This document shows positions 24,228 through 36,379 of a stretch of DNA of 64,000 nucleotides, piece by piece. The first letter of the stretch is position 1. The number at the start of each line of letters is the position of its first letter. The DNA is taken from assembly GCA_023853785.1 (NCBI GenBank), contig JAJIRX010000867.1, positions 62,001 to 126,000 on the forward strand. The letters run 5' to 3'. The position numbers and the translations under genes are program-made. The notes below the pieces were generated by a model. The model was not told the origin of the DNA. It saw only the letters and a program-made list of their open reading frames with translations, and did no database searches. This DNA comes from Psilocybe azurescens (lineage: Eukaryota; Basidiomycota; Agaricomycetes; Agaricales; Agrocybaceae).

Positions 24228-24751
24228 GCCACGTTCAAAGTTGGATGGCTGGCCGATTATGATGTCGCTGCTAGGGTCCTCATGTTCGGCTATTGACTGC
24301 CGAAATTCAAAGTCAGAACGTGACCAACTTGTGACAACGCGAAAGAGCGCAGTCACCCTCGCGTCCAAACTCCATTGCAAAACGTTTTCACCTATACTCG
24401 CTCTATTTTTCATCCACATAACATACACTTTCATTGTAAACATTCTTTCTCTTTTATTCTAGCAGGAAAATGCTGTCCAAATCCGTGCGGCTGATGCCAA
24501 TTCGAGGCTCAACTGAGGTCTTCCGGAGGGTGAAACGTGTCATGCAAGCCAGCTGTGGCTAAGTAATTCTCAAGGATTTCTTCGCGAGACTCGAGCACCA
24601 TGGGAGATTGGGTAGAATACAGCCAATTTGCGTGTGGGAGGCACACCAGTTCGTTCCCTTATCGGGGTTTGAATTTCGGCAGTCAACAGCCGAACATCAG
24701 GACCCTAGCAGCGACATCATAATCGGCCAGCCATCCAACTTTGAACGTGGC
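24228..24751. mobile_element. TA-flanked MITE (Tc1/mariner type), 524 bp
   Basis: The ends start GCCACGTTCAAAGTTGGATG and form inverted repeats of about 80 bp with a few mismatches. TA occurs at 24226-24227 and 24752-24753. It begins only 12 bp after the TTA duplication of the neighbouring Harbinger MITE. No coding capacity. Confidence 0.75.
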
Positions 24752-25011
24752 TATTGACGTAGGCTTTCACACTGCCAGAAGTAGTAAGTTATGGCTGGCA
24801 TAATGGCTACTCGGTCCCCGTGAGGGTTATTATAGTACTATATGCCCCTCCTCGTACATGGATTCCTGCCTTTACAGTTCCTCATGAGGTTGGGGATCGG
24901 ATGGTCTCACTGTGTTTGTCGCTAATTAGAGTGGTTCTGCCGATGCTATCTTTTGTGTTTCACTACCATCATCATCAATGATCATGGCTGGCAGGTATTA
25001 AAGCTGTACGT

Positions 25012-27606
25012 AGGAAGATCGAAATGATCATTGTCAGCCACCTGTTCCACACCGCCGTGAGCGGCGTATGCCTTTAAGTAAAGGGATACTGGTATGTATC
25101 GAGATCGTTTGATCCGAAAACTTGGGACCTTGAGAATCTTTCTTCTTGATTGAGAGCTCCCGGTAGACCGTACGTTATATATAACACATCGACCATCATC
25201 CCATCACAGTATTGGGAGAATTATCTCAGCTGGAGACGCTCCCCTTCTCCGCGACTAAGTTAGGGTTTCATTTAAGCCGGCTGTGGTCGATTCTATTCTT
25301 ATCAGTGTGATAAAAAGAGTATAGCCACTGACGGAATGCGCTTTTGACTCCTGCTATCGCCCATGTATATCGCTACTGAAGCGTCGCTCTGAATATTTTG
25401 TCTAAATACTTGCTTTGAAGATTCATTGGACTATTTAACTCATGATAAACTCAAGCTGGGATATTCCGGAGGATCTCCATGAGGTCTTTCTAGGCTTTAT
25501 GTTTGGTACATTGTAAGAGATGCCTCTTTCTTTTGTTAGCCCTACTATAGCCATTCTTGACGCTGTGAATGATCAAAGGTTATGCGGGATGTCATTTTTG
25601 CAAGCCTACCAGTACTTCCTCAACTACAAGCGTGATTCATTATTACGCAAGCTCACGGTGGGTCGGAGAATACTACGAATCAGACTGTGCAATGTTCAAT
25701 GGTGTTTAACTTCTTCATAGGTCTTAGCTGTCTTGTGAGTATCCTCTTATTCGAGCTACGAAAAGGACACGTTGATTGATCAACCGTTCTTTGTGGGATC
25801 TGAATTTCAGCCTTCTTCAGTGCATTCATGTAGGATGCTCGGCGCGCCTTATGTACTTCTTTCTCACAAACACCGGATTCTCTAATCTTGCTGCAGATTG
25901 GTGAGTCATAACCTTCTTCATCACTCTTTCTAGCTAACTTTATTGTGGTGATAGGACTTTGAAGGTTAGTGGCCCGGGCGACCCTCATGATATGCTGAAT
26001 TGAAGTACTCGACGGTAGATTCTTATAGTATCCAAGGTGAGTTACACGTAGAGTGGGTGGCTCTCGATAAATCTGACGTAATGAGATCTGATAAGGTTGC
26101 ACATATAATAGTCGTCCATACGTGAGTAGGCGACTTCGCTTTACATCCTAGATTTTACTTGATGGTCCGCACCGACGTAGATTCTACCTGCATCTTATAT
26201 GGATGTGTAAGTCTGCTCTTCAGCTTATCTCAGTGAACAAAAGAGATAATTGGAGATAAATGCCCTCGGTTTGCTCTTCAACAGTGGCACCCAATGTTCA
26301 AATGTCGGGGAAGGTAGGACGCTTTGTCAAGGTCAGTTTTTCCAAAGTAATGTTAAAGACAGCGCTTGAGGACGCCATGTGCTCAATTGGTTTTTCTAGT
26401 CATTGTCTGTAGGAACCTTCTTGTATATACTGGGTGGGTCTCATACAGTTTGTTCATACAAACTTATCACCTATAATGAGCTGGCAGCCCTCAGTGGCGG
26501 TGAGTAGTCATCGTCCCATTGGGGCTCAAGGGGCCTTAATAATCTAGCTACTCAGTATTCCTAGGATTAATGTGCGTATTTTTGTAAGTTGCCTGGAATG
26601 CACACAAATTAAACGTATTATTTGCAGGTTTCGAGTGAAGCATATATTCATTTATAATGCACCTCTATTAGTGAGCATACTCGCTGATTCAATGTGGTTC
26701 AATTGCCGTATCTAATAGCCGTCTTAGCGAGTCATCTACGTCTTTTTAATATCGACAGTTGTGATAGATTTCTCCATCGCATCGTTTCTGTCTTTTATCC
26801 TCTTCAAGACTCTGTTTCGTCCAGGACATGAGAGGTGCGATAGTTATTGAATTCAATTGAATGGTAGATCTTTAAAAATGTTCTACATCGATAGACGTGT
26901 CAGAGATGCGAACTACGTCTCTTTATTTTTCTTAGGAACAGGGGTGGCCACAGCGTGAGCGATACTATATCCCTCGTCTCGTATATTTGATATTGTTTCA
27001 TTAACAAACATTAGCATTATAGCCGCGGTGATGATAGCTGTAGTGAGTCCTTCCGGAAATCAACCAGCACAATTATAGCGCCCAAGGATATGTAAGCTGA
27101 ATAATTTCTGATACAGTTTATCTTTGATCCTATGTCAAAGCGATACATGGTCGTAGAATTTATACTTCCGTGTGGTAAGCGCATAGTCATGGATTGTAAT
27201 ACCGCAGTCGAACTTAATAGAGCCATCCTCCCAACATTCTCCTGTTCAGTTTATGCCAACTCGATTTTGGCCATGTACGTTAATGATTCCAGTCTCTTCG
27301 TTATATCGAACCTTAATCGCCGAGCTCAAAAACAGATTCAACGCCAAATCACGACTTAAGAAAAAGTCGAAGCTTCAGCAGAGTTTCATTTGTCGAGATC
27401 GATAATGTTCGGAGATGTCGGAAATAATTCAGATACCCCAATGGGTAGCTGGTAGTAAGCCCTGGACCGTTAATCATTGGTTGGATGTAATTGACGGCGT
27501 TTTAGTGACATCGTTGGCCCTCTAAATATGTTGTCAGCATTCCACCGCCACAAAGAAGGGTCTTAGGCCTTAAAACGTACTTACAAGACGAAAATAAGAG
27601 TAACGT
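25012..27606 (+). repeat. Segmental duplication, copy 2 (DUF6534-like locus)
   Basis: Partner of 18588-21144 in the same orientation; the two start 6.4 kb apart and are separated by 3.9 kb of transposon-rich DNA. Confidence 0.8.
25442..27359 (+). pseudogene. DUF6534-like multi-pass membrane protein, decayed copy 2
   Basis: The ATG at 25442 gives INSSWDIPEDLHEVF, then GMSFLQAYQYFLNYKRDS and LLRKLTVG in one frame, which is better preserved than in copy 1, then RLMYFFLTNTGFSNL and, at about 27250-27280, VYANSILAM. The first exon ends at a GTAAGA donor, but no acceptor joins it in phase to the AYQYF exon. The conserved tail ends in a premature TAA at 27357-27359 where copy 1 reads on. It is probably also a pseudogene, though a few base errors could restore much of it. 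TATATATAA lies upstream at about 25176. Confidence 0.55.
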
Positions 27607-29554
27607 ACATAAGCGAAGACCGAACCTACGCGGCTCATAGGTGCTCTTCCTGAGACCGAATGTCGATGCTGCCACTGTACATAAGAAAATCTTGGCTCCA
27701 AAATAATGGCATCGACAGCTACATAAAAGGCAGTCATGGACGCTTCATCTTGAGCGCCCTGATATTCAGGCATCGGGAATTGGCCTGTTGCGAAACCCGA
27801 GAATATCTACCTGAAACGGAAGCTCGGCCCACTGACATGGTGATAGGCATAGACAACCCCGTAATATCGCGCGCTCGTGCAATGTCCTACGCAAGCAATG
27901 CACAAGTATCAACGAACTCCTCCATCCAGTCCTCCAACTGTTAGGATTGAAGGAAGCTGGCAATCTTCCGTTGGCTCAGGTGAATGTTAGACCTTTTAAC
28001 TGATAAGACCTCGGAACACCGGGAGGAAAGCGTGTTGGTGGCGTGACAGTAGTTATTTCTGTGCTTGCCTGCTACACATTACATTCGGGTTGAAATTTAA
28101 ATTGCGTGGTTCTGTACCCCATTGACACGGGGTGTCATCGATGGGTACCAGCATCACCCGGTTAAATCGGCAAATCCCTGAGCCTCAGGTTCATAGAATC
28201 AACAAACCGCTTCCCGCATTCGTAAGTAATAATGTACATGGGTTCTGGAAGCGCGAGAAACCATGGTACACATGGTCATGGGAAGTGAAGCTTGAAGTAG
28301 GCTCGACGACGTCATAGACTCCAGAAGAAACCGCAAGGCCAGCGCAAGGCTTGCTGCAAGATTTCCCAGCTCCTAAAGCTTAAAATTTAGGGTCATTTCA
28401 CTATTGACAAACCTCTTCAAGAATTGTCAAAGAGTGCATATATTTGGACTTCACTTTTGGTACGCTACGTAGCTACTGTACGACATATAAGTATATACAT
28501 GGAAGATTCAACAGGGCTAGCCCATCGAAGAGTCAATAAAACAAACGACACGAAGCCCCAAATCAGCGACAGATAAATAAACATAAAAGAAAGTAAGCTT
28601 CCCAAGTCTCTAAAAAGCCCTGAACTACTCCGAACCAGGACAAGACGTCATTAAAATAACATAAAATAAGTACAAAGAGGAGAAAAAAAGTCAGGCAGAT
28701 ACTTATAGGTACGGTAACATACGGTGTAAATCGTCAAGCGGAAAGATGATCCTACGATCAAAAATGGGCATTTGAGATAAACAATGTTCAGGGGGTATTG
28801 AGTATTGTGGTGTGAATGTGAATCAATGAAATAATAAATAAAATAAAGCTCGAGAGTAAGTAAGTAAAAAAGGGAAGCGAGAACGAGAAAAGAATCTTGT
28901 AAAGAGTGGACATCTAACAGATAGATAGTAGTTGGATTGGATTTTGGAAATTTGGGGTAATAAAGAGAAAAGAAACGATAGCGATGTCCTTGATGGCGTC
29001 CACAAAATGATTACACTTTTTAAACAACGATTGACCGACCGAAAATAACAAATGAAAAACACAGACGGAGGGAGATTAAGGATATCATGATTATGATCCG
29101 AGGGTGAGGTATGGATGAGCGAGGTATGTCGATGATGATGATGGAGTGTGGCGTAAGAAGGTATAACCGGGATGGTGGGTAAATGAGCAAGATATGGGGG
29201 TTTCAAAAACATCATGTCTATGTGTGATGAGCGAGGAGCGAGGAAGGGCCACGGAACAATTTTTGCATCCAGGGTAAGCAGCGGCAGCGTTCGGTTGACG
29301 TCGAATTGGTATGGTATAAAAAGCGATCTAGAAAGAACGGAAGGGCAGGTATCAGTAAGTAAATTGAATATATGTGCGTAATCGAAGCAGCGCCGCCGCC
29401 CACCCGCAGGTTAGGCCCAGACTTGCAGACTGCAGAATCTAATTTACACGCATACGCATGCATAACGCGCGGGCACACACGTATAAAAGCATATTAGAGT
29501 CGATTTTGACTCACCCTATAAAGTCCCCAACGTTCCCACTAAAAAGCAGGATGA
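27607..29554. other. No gene recognised
   Basis: Open frames at plus 27660-27944, minus 27766-27963 and plus 28132-28317 are short and match nothing I know. 28400-29480 is a low-complexity, purine-rich flank downstream of the KRE6-like region; the GH16 domain expected there is absent. Confidence 0.45.
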
Positions 29555-31571
29555 CTATGGCAAATCCTTGTCGAATCCACTCCACGTCCACTCCCTCTTA
29601 TCCTTGTCTCCCGCCTCTGCGATCAGTTCCAGTGCCGCCTGCCCTGTCGAGTTAATGCGCGTATTCCCAATGATCAACTGCTCCACCCCATTATTGTTAT
29701 ACGCTGAGAAAATCGGGTACAGCAAAAACAGCAGCAGCAACCCTATGATCAGGATCACCAGTGTGCCTACATTCACCAGGCCGCGCAAGGAGACACCGGT
29801 GCTCTTCGTAGGCGGGGTCGGGATCGTCATCGGCACCCGCGATTGCATTTTCCCGTTGCCGCCTTTGCCATTGGGCATGGGCGGGATCTTAGCGAGCGTG
29901 CTGCGCTGGCTCTTCCCCTTCACCAGGCTCCCCTTCCCCATTGATCCCAGGGACTTGATATCTCCCTTCCCAGTAACACTTCCAAACCCGACATGCCCAC
30001 CGACATTCCGCACCCACTCCTCCTCCTCTTCATCCAGCTCATCCGCATCCAGATCCTCATCGGGGTCATACACATACGCCACCAGCCCCCTTGCACTCTC
30101 CCAATCTCCGCCAGCGAGTGCTCGCCGCCTCTGTTCCCTATACTCCCAGAGGCCGGTGTGCCAGGTGTACCAGGCCGTCCCGGTGTCCCCGGCGTCCGCG
30201 TCCCGCTCCCGGCGCCGTACGGCGGCAGTCCAACGAGCGGGTACTTCGAGTCCCCGCCGAGCGATGCGATCGAGTCGCCCGAATTCGAGTACATCGACGC
30301 ACGGCGCCCCACGGGCATCCCGGGCGGCGGCAGTATCCCGTCCTCCGTCGCGGAGAGCCGGTAAAGTATCATCGACCCGCGGGAGTGGCTGTGCGGGATG
30401 CCTGGATCACGCAGGCCGACGCCGGGTCCGGCTCCTATTCCCGCGCCGCCGTTGCCGTTGCCACCTCCACCCATGAAGCCCGCGTGCGAATAGGCGTGCG
30501 GCGTACTCTGCCCGCTTTCGAACCCACGGCTATCTTCGCTGGGCCCTCGGTGTGCGTGGCCATAGTTGGGGTTGGGGCTGTTAGGATAGCTGATGGGCGC
30601 AGTGCTTGAGCTAGGAGGGAGTCCACCCTTGATCCCTGTCGCGCAAACGGCTGTTGCTGCTGCTGCGAAGGAATGCTGGTGGGGTTAGGATGGGGGTATG
30701 GTTGGGAATTAGGGTAAGGAGCATTGGTGGGTATAGGGGGCGACACGGAGGAGCTTGAGCCTGATAGTGCAGAGTTAGCTTCTGAGAAGGTGCGTTGTCG
30801 CTGGCCCGTCCTCGCACCTTGACCAGGCCCTTGATGGATGAGTGATGACGATGATGACGGGGCCATCGAGTTGGGGGTCGACATGGGCGGAGATGTGTTC
30901 AGAAGTGTCGCAGGCGACGACGTCGATGTCGAAGTCGAAGACGAATTCGGGAGAGGGAAGAGCCTGGAGAAGGAAAAGAAGACGCTATGAGCCCAGTAGT
31001 TGATGTAGAAGCAGACGTAGGAAAGTAATGCAAGTTCTTTGCCACCATACCAGAAGAGGAAGACGTCGATGCAGCTAAGGGCGACGATCTGAAAAATGAC
31101 GACCGTGGATTCCTGTGCGCTGCACCTCCTTGCGTGGCGGTGGCAGTGGCGGTAGTAGAAGAGGAAGAAGATTGCTGGGAAGCGAGGTCTGCTACATAAC
31201 CTCCAGCCGTTGATCCGATGGTGCCGGCCCCCGTTTGTCTATCCCCTATGGTGGGAAGTATTGTATTGCAATTAGATAACGGCACTAGAAGGACAAGTAA
31301 TGCGTAAACTTACGGTGTGGTAACGGATTATTGACCTGAGACTTCGATGGTGAAAATGGTGTTGGTACTGGAGGAGAGGACGGTCCGCGGATATGCATAT
31401 GAGCGCGCGGGGAATAGGCAGTCGTGGATCAGCGCCAACATTGTCGCTCTTCGGAGACGACGAGACGCCATTCTTCGGCGGAGTAGGCGGTGGTTGGGCT
31501 TTATCCGCATTCACTGGCATAGCTAACGGGAAAAAAGTCAACTGGTCAGCAAGCATCCCACCGCAATTCAC
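29555..31571 (-). pseudogene. Degenerate KRE6/SKN1-like N-terminal region lacking the GH16 domain
   Basis: KRE6/SKN1 proteins are type II membrane proteins needed for cell-wall beta-1,6-glucan synthesis. They have a long Ser/Pro-rich cytosolic part, one transmembrane segment and a lumenal GH16-like domain. Here the minus strand carries Ser-rich low complexity (31280-30880), DSKYPLVGLPPYG, RRRALAGGDWESARG, YVYDPDEDLDADE, then the diagnostic SLRGLVNVGTLVILIIG membrane start (about 29690-29780), NTRINSTGQA and FDKDLP, directly followed by a stop at 29555-29557. No GH16 sequence follows. The frame changes near 30960, 30633 and 30150-30250, and again near 31420. An intron with GTAAGT...CATAG sits at about 31245-31316. 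Multiple breaks plus a missing catalytic half point to a pseudogene or a misassembled locus. Confidence 0.55.
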
Positions 31572-33891
31572 GTGGAGTTTAAACGACGACGAAATGGAAA
31601 TCTAAACGCACCTTTCCTGTCGAGTTCGTCCGTGGTTTCTTTGGTGCCTGGCTCTTCTTCATCGTCTCCTGCGTCTGAACGGGCTTTGGGGTGCAGCAAT
31701 GGTACGTCATGCTCCACAGAGTGCACCCAGGGGTCGTGGGCCGGAGGGTTGGCCGGTGCGTGTGGCGGGCGTGTCGACGAGGGTGATGCTGGCATGATAT
31801 TTCTTGGTCGATGGACCGTCGTGCCAACTTCTGTTCGATATGCATTCAACTCTCACTGCAACGAGATACCCACCAGCATAGGAATGTCGATGAACTGGAC
31901 TCACAAGGCTGGCGGTGTAGGCGGCGATTCCTGATGGGGAGATGCGATTAGCCGTAATGACAGGCGTGGGCCGATCCTTGCAAACTGTTGTGTTGGTACG
32001 AACGTGATCGAGGATGGATATCGCGACTTCGCTGCTTCGTCCAGAGTCTTCGCGCTCCAAAGGGAATCAAGACCGTAATCCAACGAGTAGAATTCCAAGG
32101 TCCACAACGACTGGGGCCCTGGGTGATGAGTTTAATGTAAAGTCAATGAAGCTCGTATTCCGTTATCCTTTGACTTGACAAGCACGACACAGCCTGGATG
32201 CCTGGACGATGCTGTTATGTGCTGCGGCGAGATATGCCCGTGGGCTAAAATAGTCACAACGCACTTGATAATATCCTCCCTCAAAGCCCAAATCCTTGTC
32301 GTAGTCGTGTTCGTGCCCTCGTCAAGAAAAAATCGTCTATGAGAACCCCGAGTCTGCGAACAAGGCGGCGGGGAGAGTCGAGACCAAAGAAAATGGGTGA
32401 GAAACGGTGAGCCCATGCGAAACATGCAAGCAGGGCACCACACGGCACGCTCGGGACTTATCCCCAATCTAGTCCTCCACGGCCTCGGCCCTAGCTCCTG
32501 AAAGCTCGTGACAGTGTGTTGGATTTTGCACGTGCGCGTGACAAGTGCCTAATTGGTGGGCCCCTAAACGCGAACAGTAACGTGTTCCTTGCGCAAGTAA
32601 AATAACCCCAAAAGTACGGTAAATCAACAATTTTGTATGAGTGACAAGGGGTACGCATCGAAAAATTCCAGGACACATTGTGTGAGGAGGGTTCCAACGG
32701 CACCCTGAAGTCGACTTTATTTTCAGTGGTCAATTTGCAATAGAGCTGGTCAAATTTCAAATGTACATATCAAATTGTCAAAACTCGCAAACCAATATTG
32801 TGTCTTCATGTTTTCTAATTTATACTCTATTATTCAAACAGTATCGTTTAATGTGCCACAAACGATGAATGCAAGAAGAATGATGGGTTCATTGTCAAGG
32901 CTCAAAAATCTAGAAAGAAGGGCACGGTGTGAAGAGTGTATGTGTTGTAGTCATAATATTTTAACCCCACACAAAATGCGATCGAGTGTCAGAAATCACT
33001 GATTAATAATTTAATTAGGGAAGAGGAGGAGGGGACCCTTGGCCCATTCCTTACGTCGAAAATATGACAGTGTCCCCGAGTTTTTACTGAGTACCCCTTG
33101 ATGAGTATTGGTTATCACTTTTCATTCCGCCATTTGTCGCGAAGGGATTGCATATTGCACATGTAGTGCGCAAAAGTATTGTTATTTTGTATGCAAATAA
33201 AATGCAGAATGTGATGCAGGTTTAGCCATGGCCGAAAACCGCACACCTCTTTTTCATATACAAAGTTGTCGTCGTACCAGAACATACATCTCCGGTTACT
33301 TTTTTCGGCCACTGTGGGTGGCGTATCTGATAAGACACGCTCATGCGATCCGCCGAGTGACCATGGATGCTTTACCGTAGTCGGACTCTGGCGCTGAACT
33401 TCATTGAGCACTATATAGTGAGAAGACATTCCTTAGGCGCTCTTCGGCTATCAACGTTCACCGTAAGTCATCGTGACTGATGACTAAATTTATTGACACT
33501 TGGCGTACCACTTCGGTATTCAGCATACCACTAGTCTATAGCGTTTTGATCTGTTATACCAAGTGGTGTACCTGTGGTAGGTTAAATTTAACAGTATCAC
33601 TGATACCACCAAGTTCGGTTTGGTTGATAAGGAATACAAATGTGCTCGAGACCTGGGACTACAACGTAAGTTCATCGTGTTCGAATTTTTGACGCAAAAC
33701 AATCTCATAGATAAAGAGAGCAATACAGAATGAGATTGCTAAGGGAAGGTGAAATAGTTTCTTTCAGCACCCACTTTCTCCATGTATTTTGTTGGACCGT
33801 TCTGCCTTTCCCAGTTATTCCTACTCATAGACGCAGATAGAAAGTAATCGATAATTAACGACTTCGACAGTCTTCGGAAGCTACAAACATG
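31572..33891. other. Mostly non-coding; possible upstream exon 31572-31850 (minus)
   Basis: Minus 31849-31580 is an open stretch rich in Pro/His/Glu ending at a GTGAATTG donor that could splice to the segment beginning MPVNADKAQ in the KRE6-like region. It may be the gene's 5' part, but I recognise no motif. 32120-33890 has only short frames (minus 33115-33429 encodes 104 residues of unknown type) and an AT-rich patch at 32760-33010. Confidence 0.35.
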
Positions 33892-35955
33892 AGGTCTTCA
33901 CTATGCAGTAAGTACCTGTCAAGGAATTTTTTCATGAAACGTCTTAATATCACTGTGTGTGTATATACCCCAATGCAAGCATTGACTTCTGGCGTAATTG
34001 GTTATGTTAACTCGTATAAACGCTCTTTACTTTGCGAATACACTAAGGTCAAACAATCCGGACGCGGAAGTGTCGGTGTACTGATGCCCGACTGCTGTAG
34101 TCCACCTGTTGAAGTATGTCAGCAATTGACTGTAAAAGATGCGACTCGGTATGCTTAAGGCTCAACGTACCCTCCGAAGTGAGTTCCCAAAGTAAGGGTC
34201 TAAAACGACCGCGGTATATAAGTAAACGACAACGTAATAGTGTTATGCTCGCTAACCTTCACGTTATTAAAAGTAGCGAACCAAAGAGGAGCGGAGCTAT
34301 CGAGAATGAAGTTAGTAGAGCCAAATAGTGTGCCCCATTCCTAAGTTGTACTTCATGAGCTCTTGCATCTTCAGACGTTCAGAGCACACTCACCCCGGGG
34401 TACTATAAATGCCGAAATTGAATCCGGTTGCTTTCATTGCGGCAAGTAAAGATTTGGCTTGAGCTTGGTTTCCCGCTGTGCCGTAGTTCCACTGCAAGTA
34501 TTGGGGATTAGTAGTGGCGGACCAGTAAAGATGTATCCAAATACTCACGTTGTTACAAATGGTGGCTTCCTTCTCCAAATCGATCCAAATGGTCCCAATT
34601 TTCATGGAATGGGCTTTGAATGTGGCCCCAAGCTCGGCTAACTGTGTAGCGTAGGACTTGCACTTGTTTCCGGACCCATTGCATGGGAACCAGTACGTGT
34701 CGATGTCGGTATATCCGGCCGCACGAGCATTGTTGTAGGAACCAACGAAGTTGGGGTCAACCTCGCCTCCGACGCCGCAAGCTTCTTCATATCCACGGAT
34801 AATGGCCTTGGTGAAGCCTTCCCGCGCGCCTTTACATAGGTAGCTTTTGGTACAAGACTAGATGAGTCTACGGCCGATACTAAGGCGTAAGACGAGACAA
34901 TTAGAGCAGGGAGCAAAAGAAGTGAGCGAAACATGGGGATTACGCCTGATTGTTCGAAGCAATCATTCAGAACGCAACATTAAATACTTCAGATGTATAC
35001 CTAATCTCCGCTTCCACATGCATTCTATATTCTGCTGGTTCGCTTCTGTGATAATTTGAGACTGTAATGGAAAGATAATTGAAAATGCATGCGGGCGTGT
35101 ACTTGAAGAAGAACTTTACTGGATGTCCGTCATGATTAACTGTCACCGTCTTGTGGTATGACTTGTGGGCCAGCAAGAGTCATGCCAATCATAATTAAAC
35201 TGGTATTGGTAACAATGTGGATGTGATTGTTTAATTCCTTGATAAAAGGTGGCTGACAGGATACGTGGGGAAGGAACAATGTATTACACAGTGGCGCCAG
35301 ATCATAACCAGTAGTAGACCCCACTAGTCGACGCACATGTTCGGGTGATGATGATGGCTTCGAATTCATTCCATCCACAATAATTAATTTAACTTACGAA
35401 CATGTCAGTACTGGACTATCAGAGCGACGTATCTCTGATTAACTACATTGTGCCGATTTGAAAGGCTTTACGATTTTGTCAGCCAATGTACTCAGGATTT
35501 GAGGACTGCAGAATACGTACGACACAAGTATTCTTTAGTTTACGTCCATTTCTGTCGTCCGACCCCACCACATCTGATTCAGTGCCCAAACTCAGGCTTG
35601 TGTTGTCCCGTGCCACACATTTAATATTCAGTCATCAGCCAATCTGTTCTCGTGATATTTTATTGATTCGCATCTGGATATTTGTACAGTCCCCAGACAT
35701 ATTACACTACCAAATCTCAAGCCGGATCCTGGGACCCCTTCACCTGCAGCACCTTGTGGCCATGTGAAATAACTTAAATGGGTAGCCATTGCACTTATTT
35801 TTCTACATATGTACACGCTTTGAGGAAGCTGTTTCTTACCCGTTGTGCTCTTTCTAAGACCCTGGTATTATCACTGCCACCTGCTCTCTTCCAAGTTTCA
35901 TTTTATCTCCTCCACTATACAATATCAAATTGATGTTGATTGATGTTGCTATCAT
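33892..35955. repeat. Segmental duplication copy A (GH25 locus)
   Basis: About 2.06 kb that aligns nearly base for base with 50597-52645, covering the gene and about 1 kb of its 5' flank, in the same orientation and 16.7 kb apart. Confidence 0.9.
34027..34934 (-). pseudogene. GH25 lysozyme-like gene, frameshifted copy A
   Basis: Exons by comparison with copy B: complement(34027-34105, 34171-34199, 34257-34340, 34394-34491, 34549-34934). It keeps the signal peptide, the DPNFVGSYNNARAAG strand, IGTIWIDLEK (the DxE of GH25), GFNFGIYSTPG, APLWFATFNNV and GHQYTDTSASG. Exon 1 is 386 bp, one less than in copy B: at about 34822-34829 CCCGCGCGCC replaces CCCCAAACGCC, so the frame is lost soon after the signal peptide. 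The intron 1 donor here is a normal GTGAGT. GH25 enzymes are N-acetylmuramidases that cleave bacterial peptidoglycan and are secreted by many fungi. Confidence 0.8.
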
Positions 35956-36379
35956 CGACATCAAGCTATCACTGCGTAAGGTAGACGACTTTCATAATCG
36001 AATAGCACCACGTGGTGTTATTTTTGCGTGACATCCTTGCTCAAATTGGGAAATAAATGCACGGAAAAACAACAGAACATTCATAGAATTGGTTATAGGT
36101 CATTAAATGAAATTCCGGCACCAGATTTTATTAAAATACATGTTAATTATATGCCTGTAAAATTTGGAAAGAATTGAGTAAGAACTGAAGGAGTTTAAAA
36201 GTTTTCAAGAAGATGCCTCAGATTCAATGCCAATGGCTGGCTGCTAATCACTATTGCCTTTGTTGTTTCTTGTCTTCAAGGGAAGCAAGAAGGGATGCGC
36301 AAGACTTATGGGAGCCTGGGAGGTATGGAGTGCATGACCTTGCTCTGGATGTCAGCAGCAAGACCTGCAAAAAAATTAG
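35956..36379. other. Junction between GH25 segment and transposon island
   Basis: No coding motif. CpG content falls sharply from about 36,100 onward. Confidence 0.4.

Noticed and set aside
29568..30476. 302-codon plus-strand frame rich in Ser/Arg/Pro
   Set aside because: Antisense shadow of the GC-rich KRE6-like region, whose minus-strand reading has real family blocks.
33115..33429. 104-codon minus-strand ATG frame
   Set aside because: Cysteine- and aromatic-rich but no signal peptide, homology or neighbouring exons; left unannotated.
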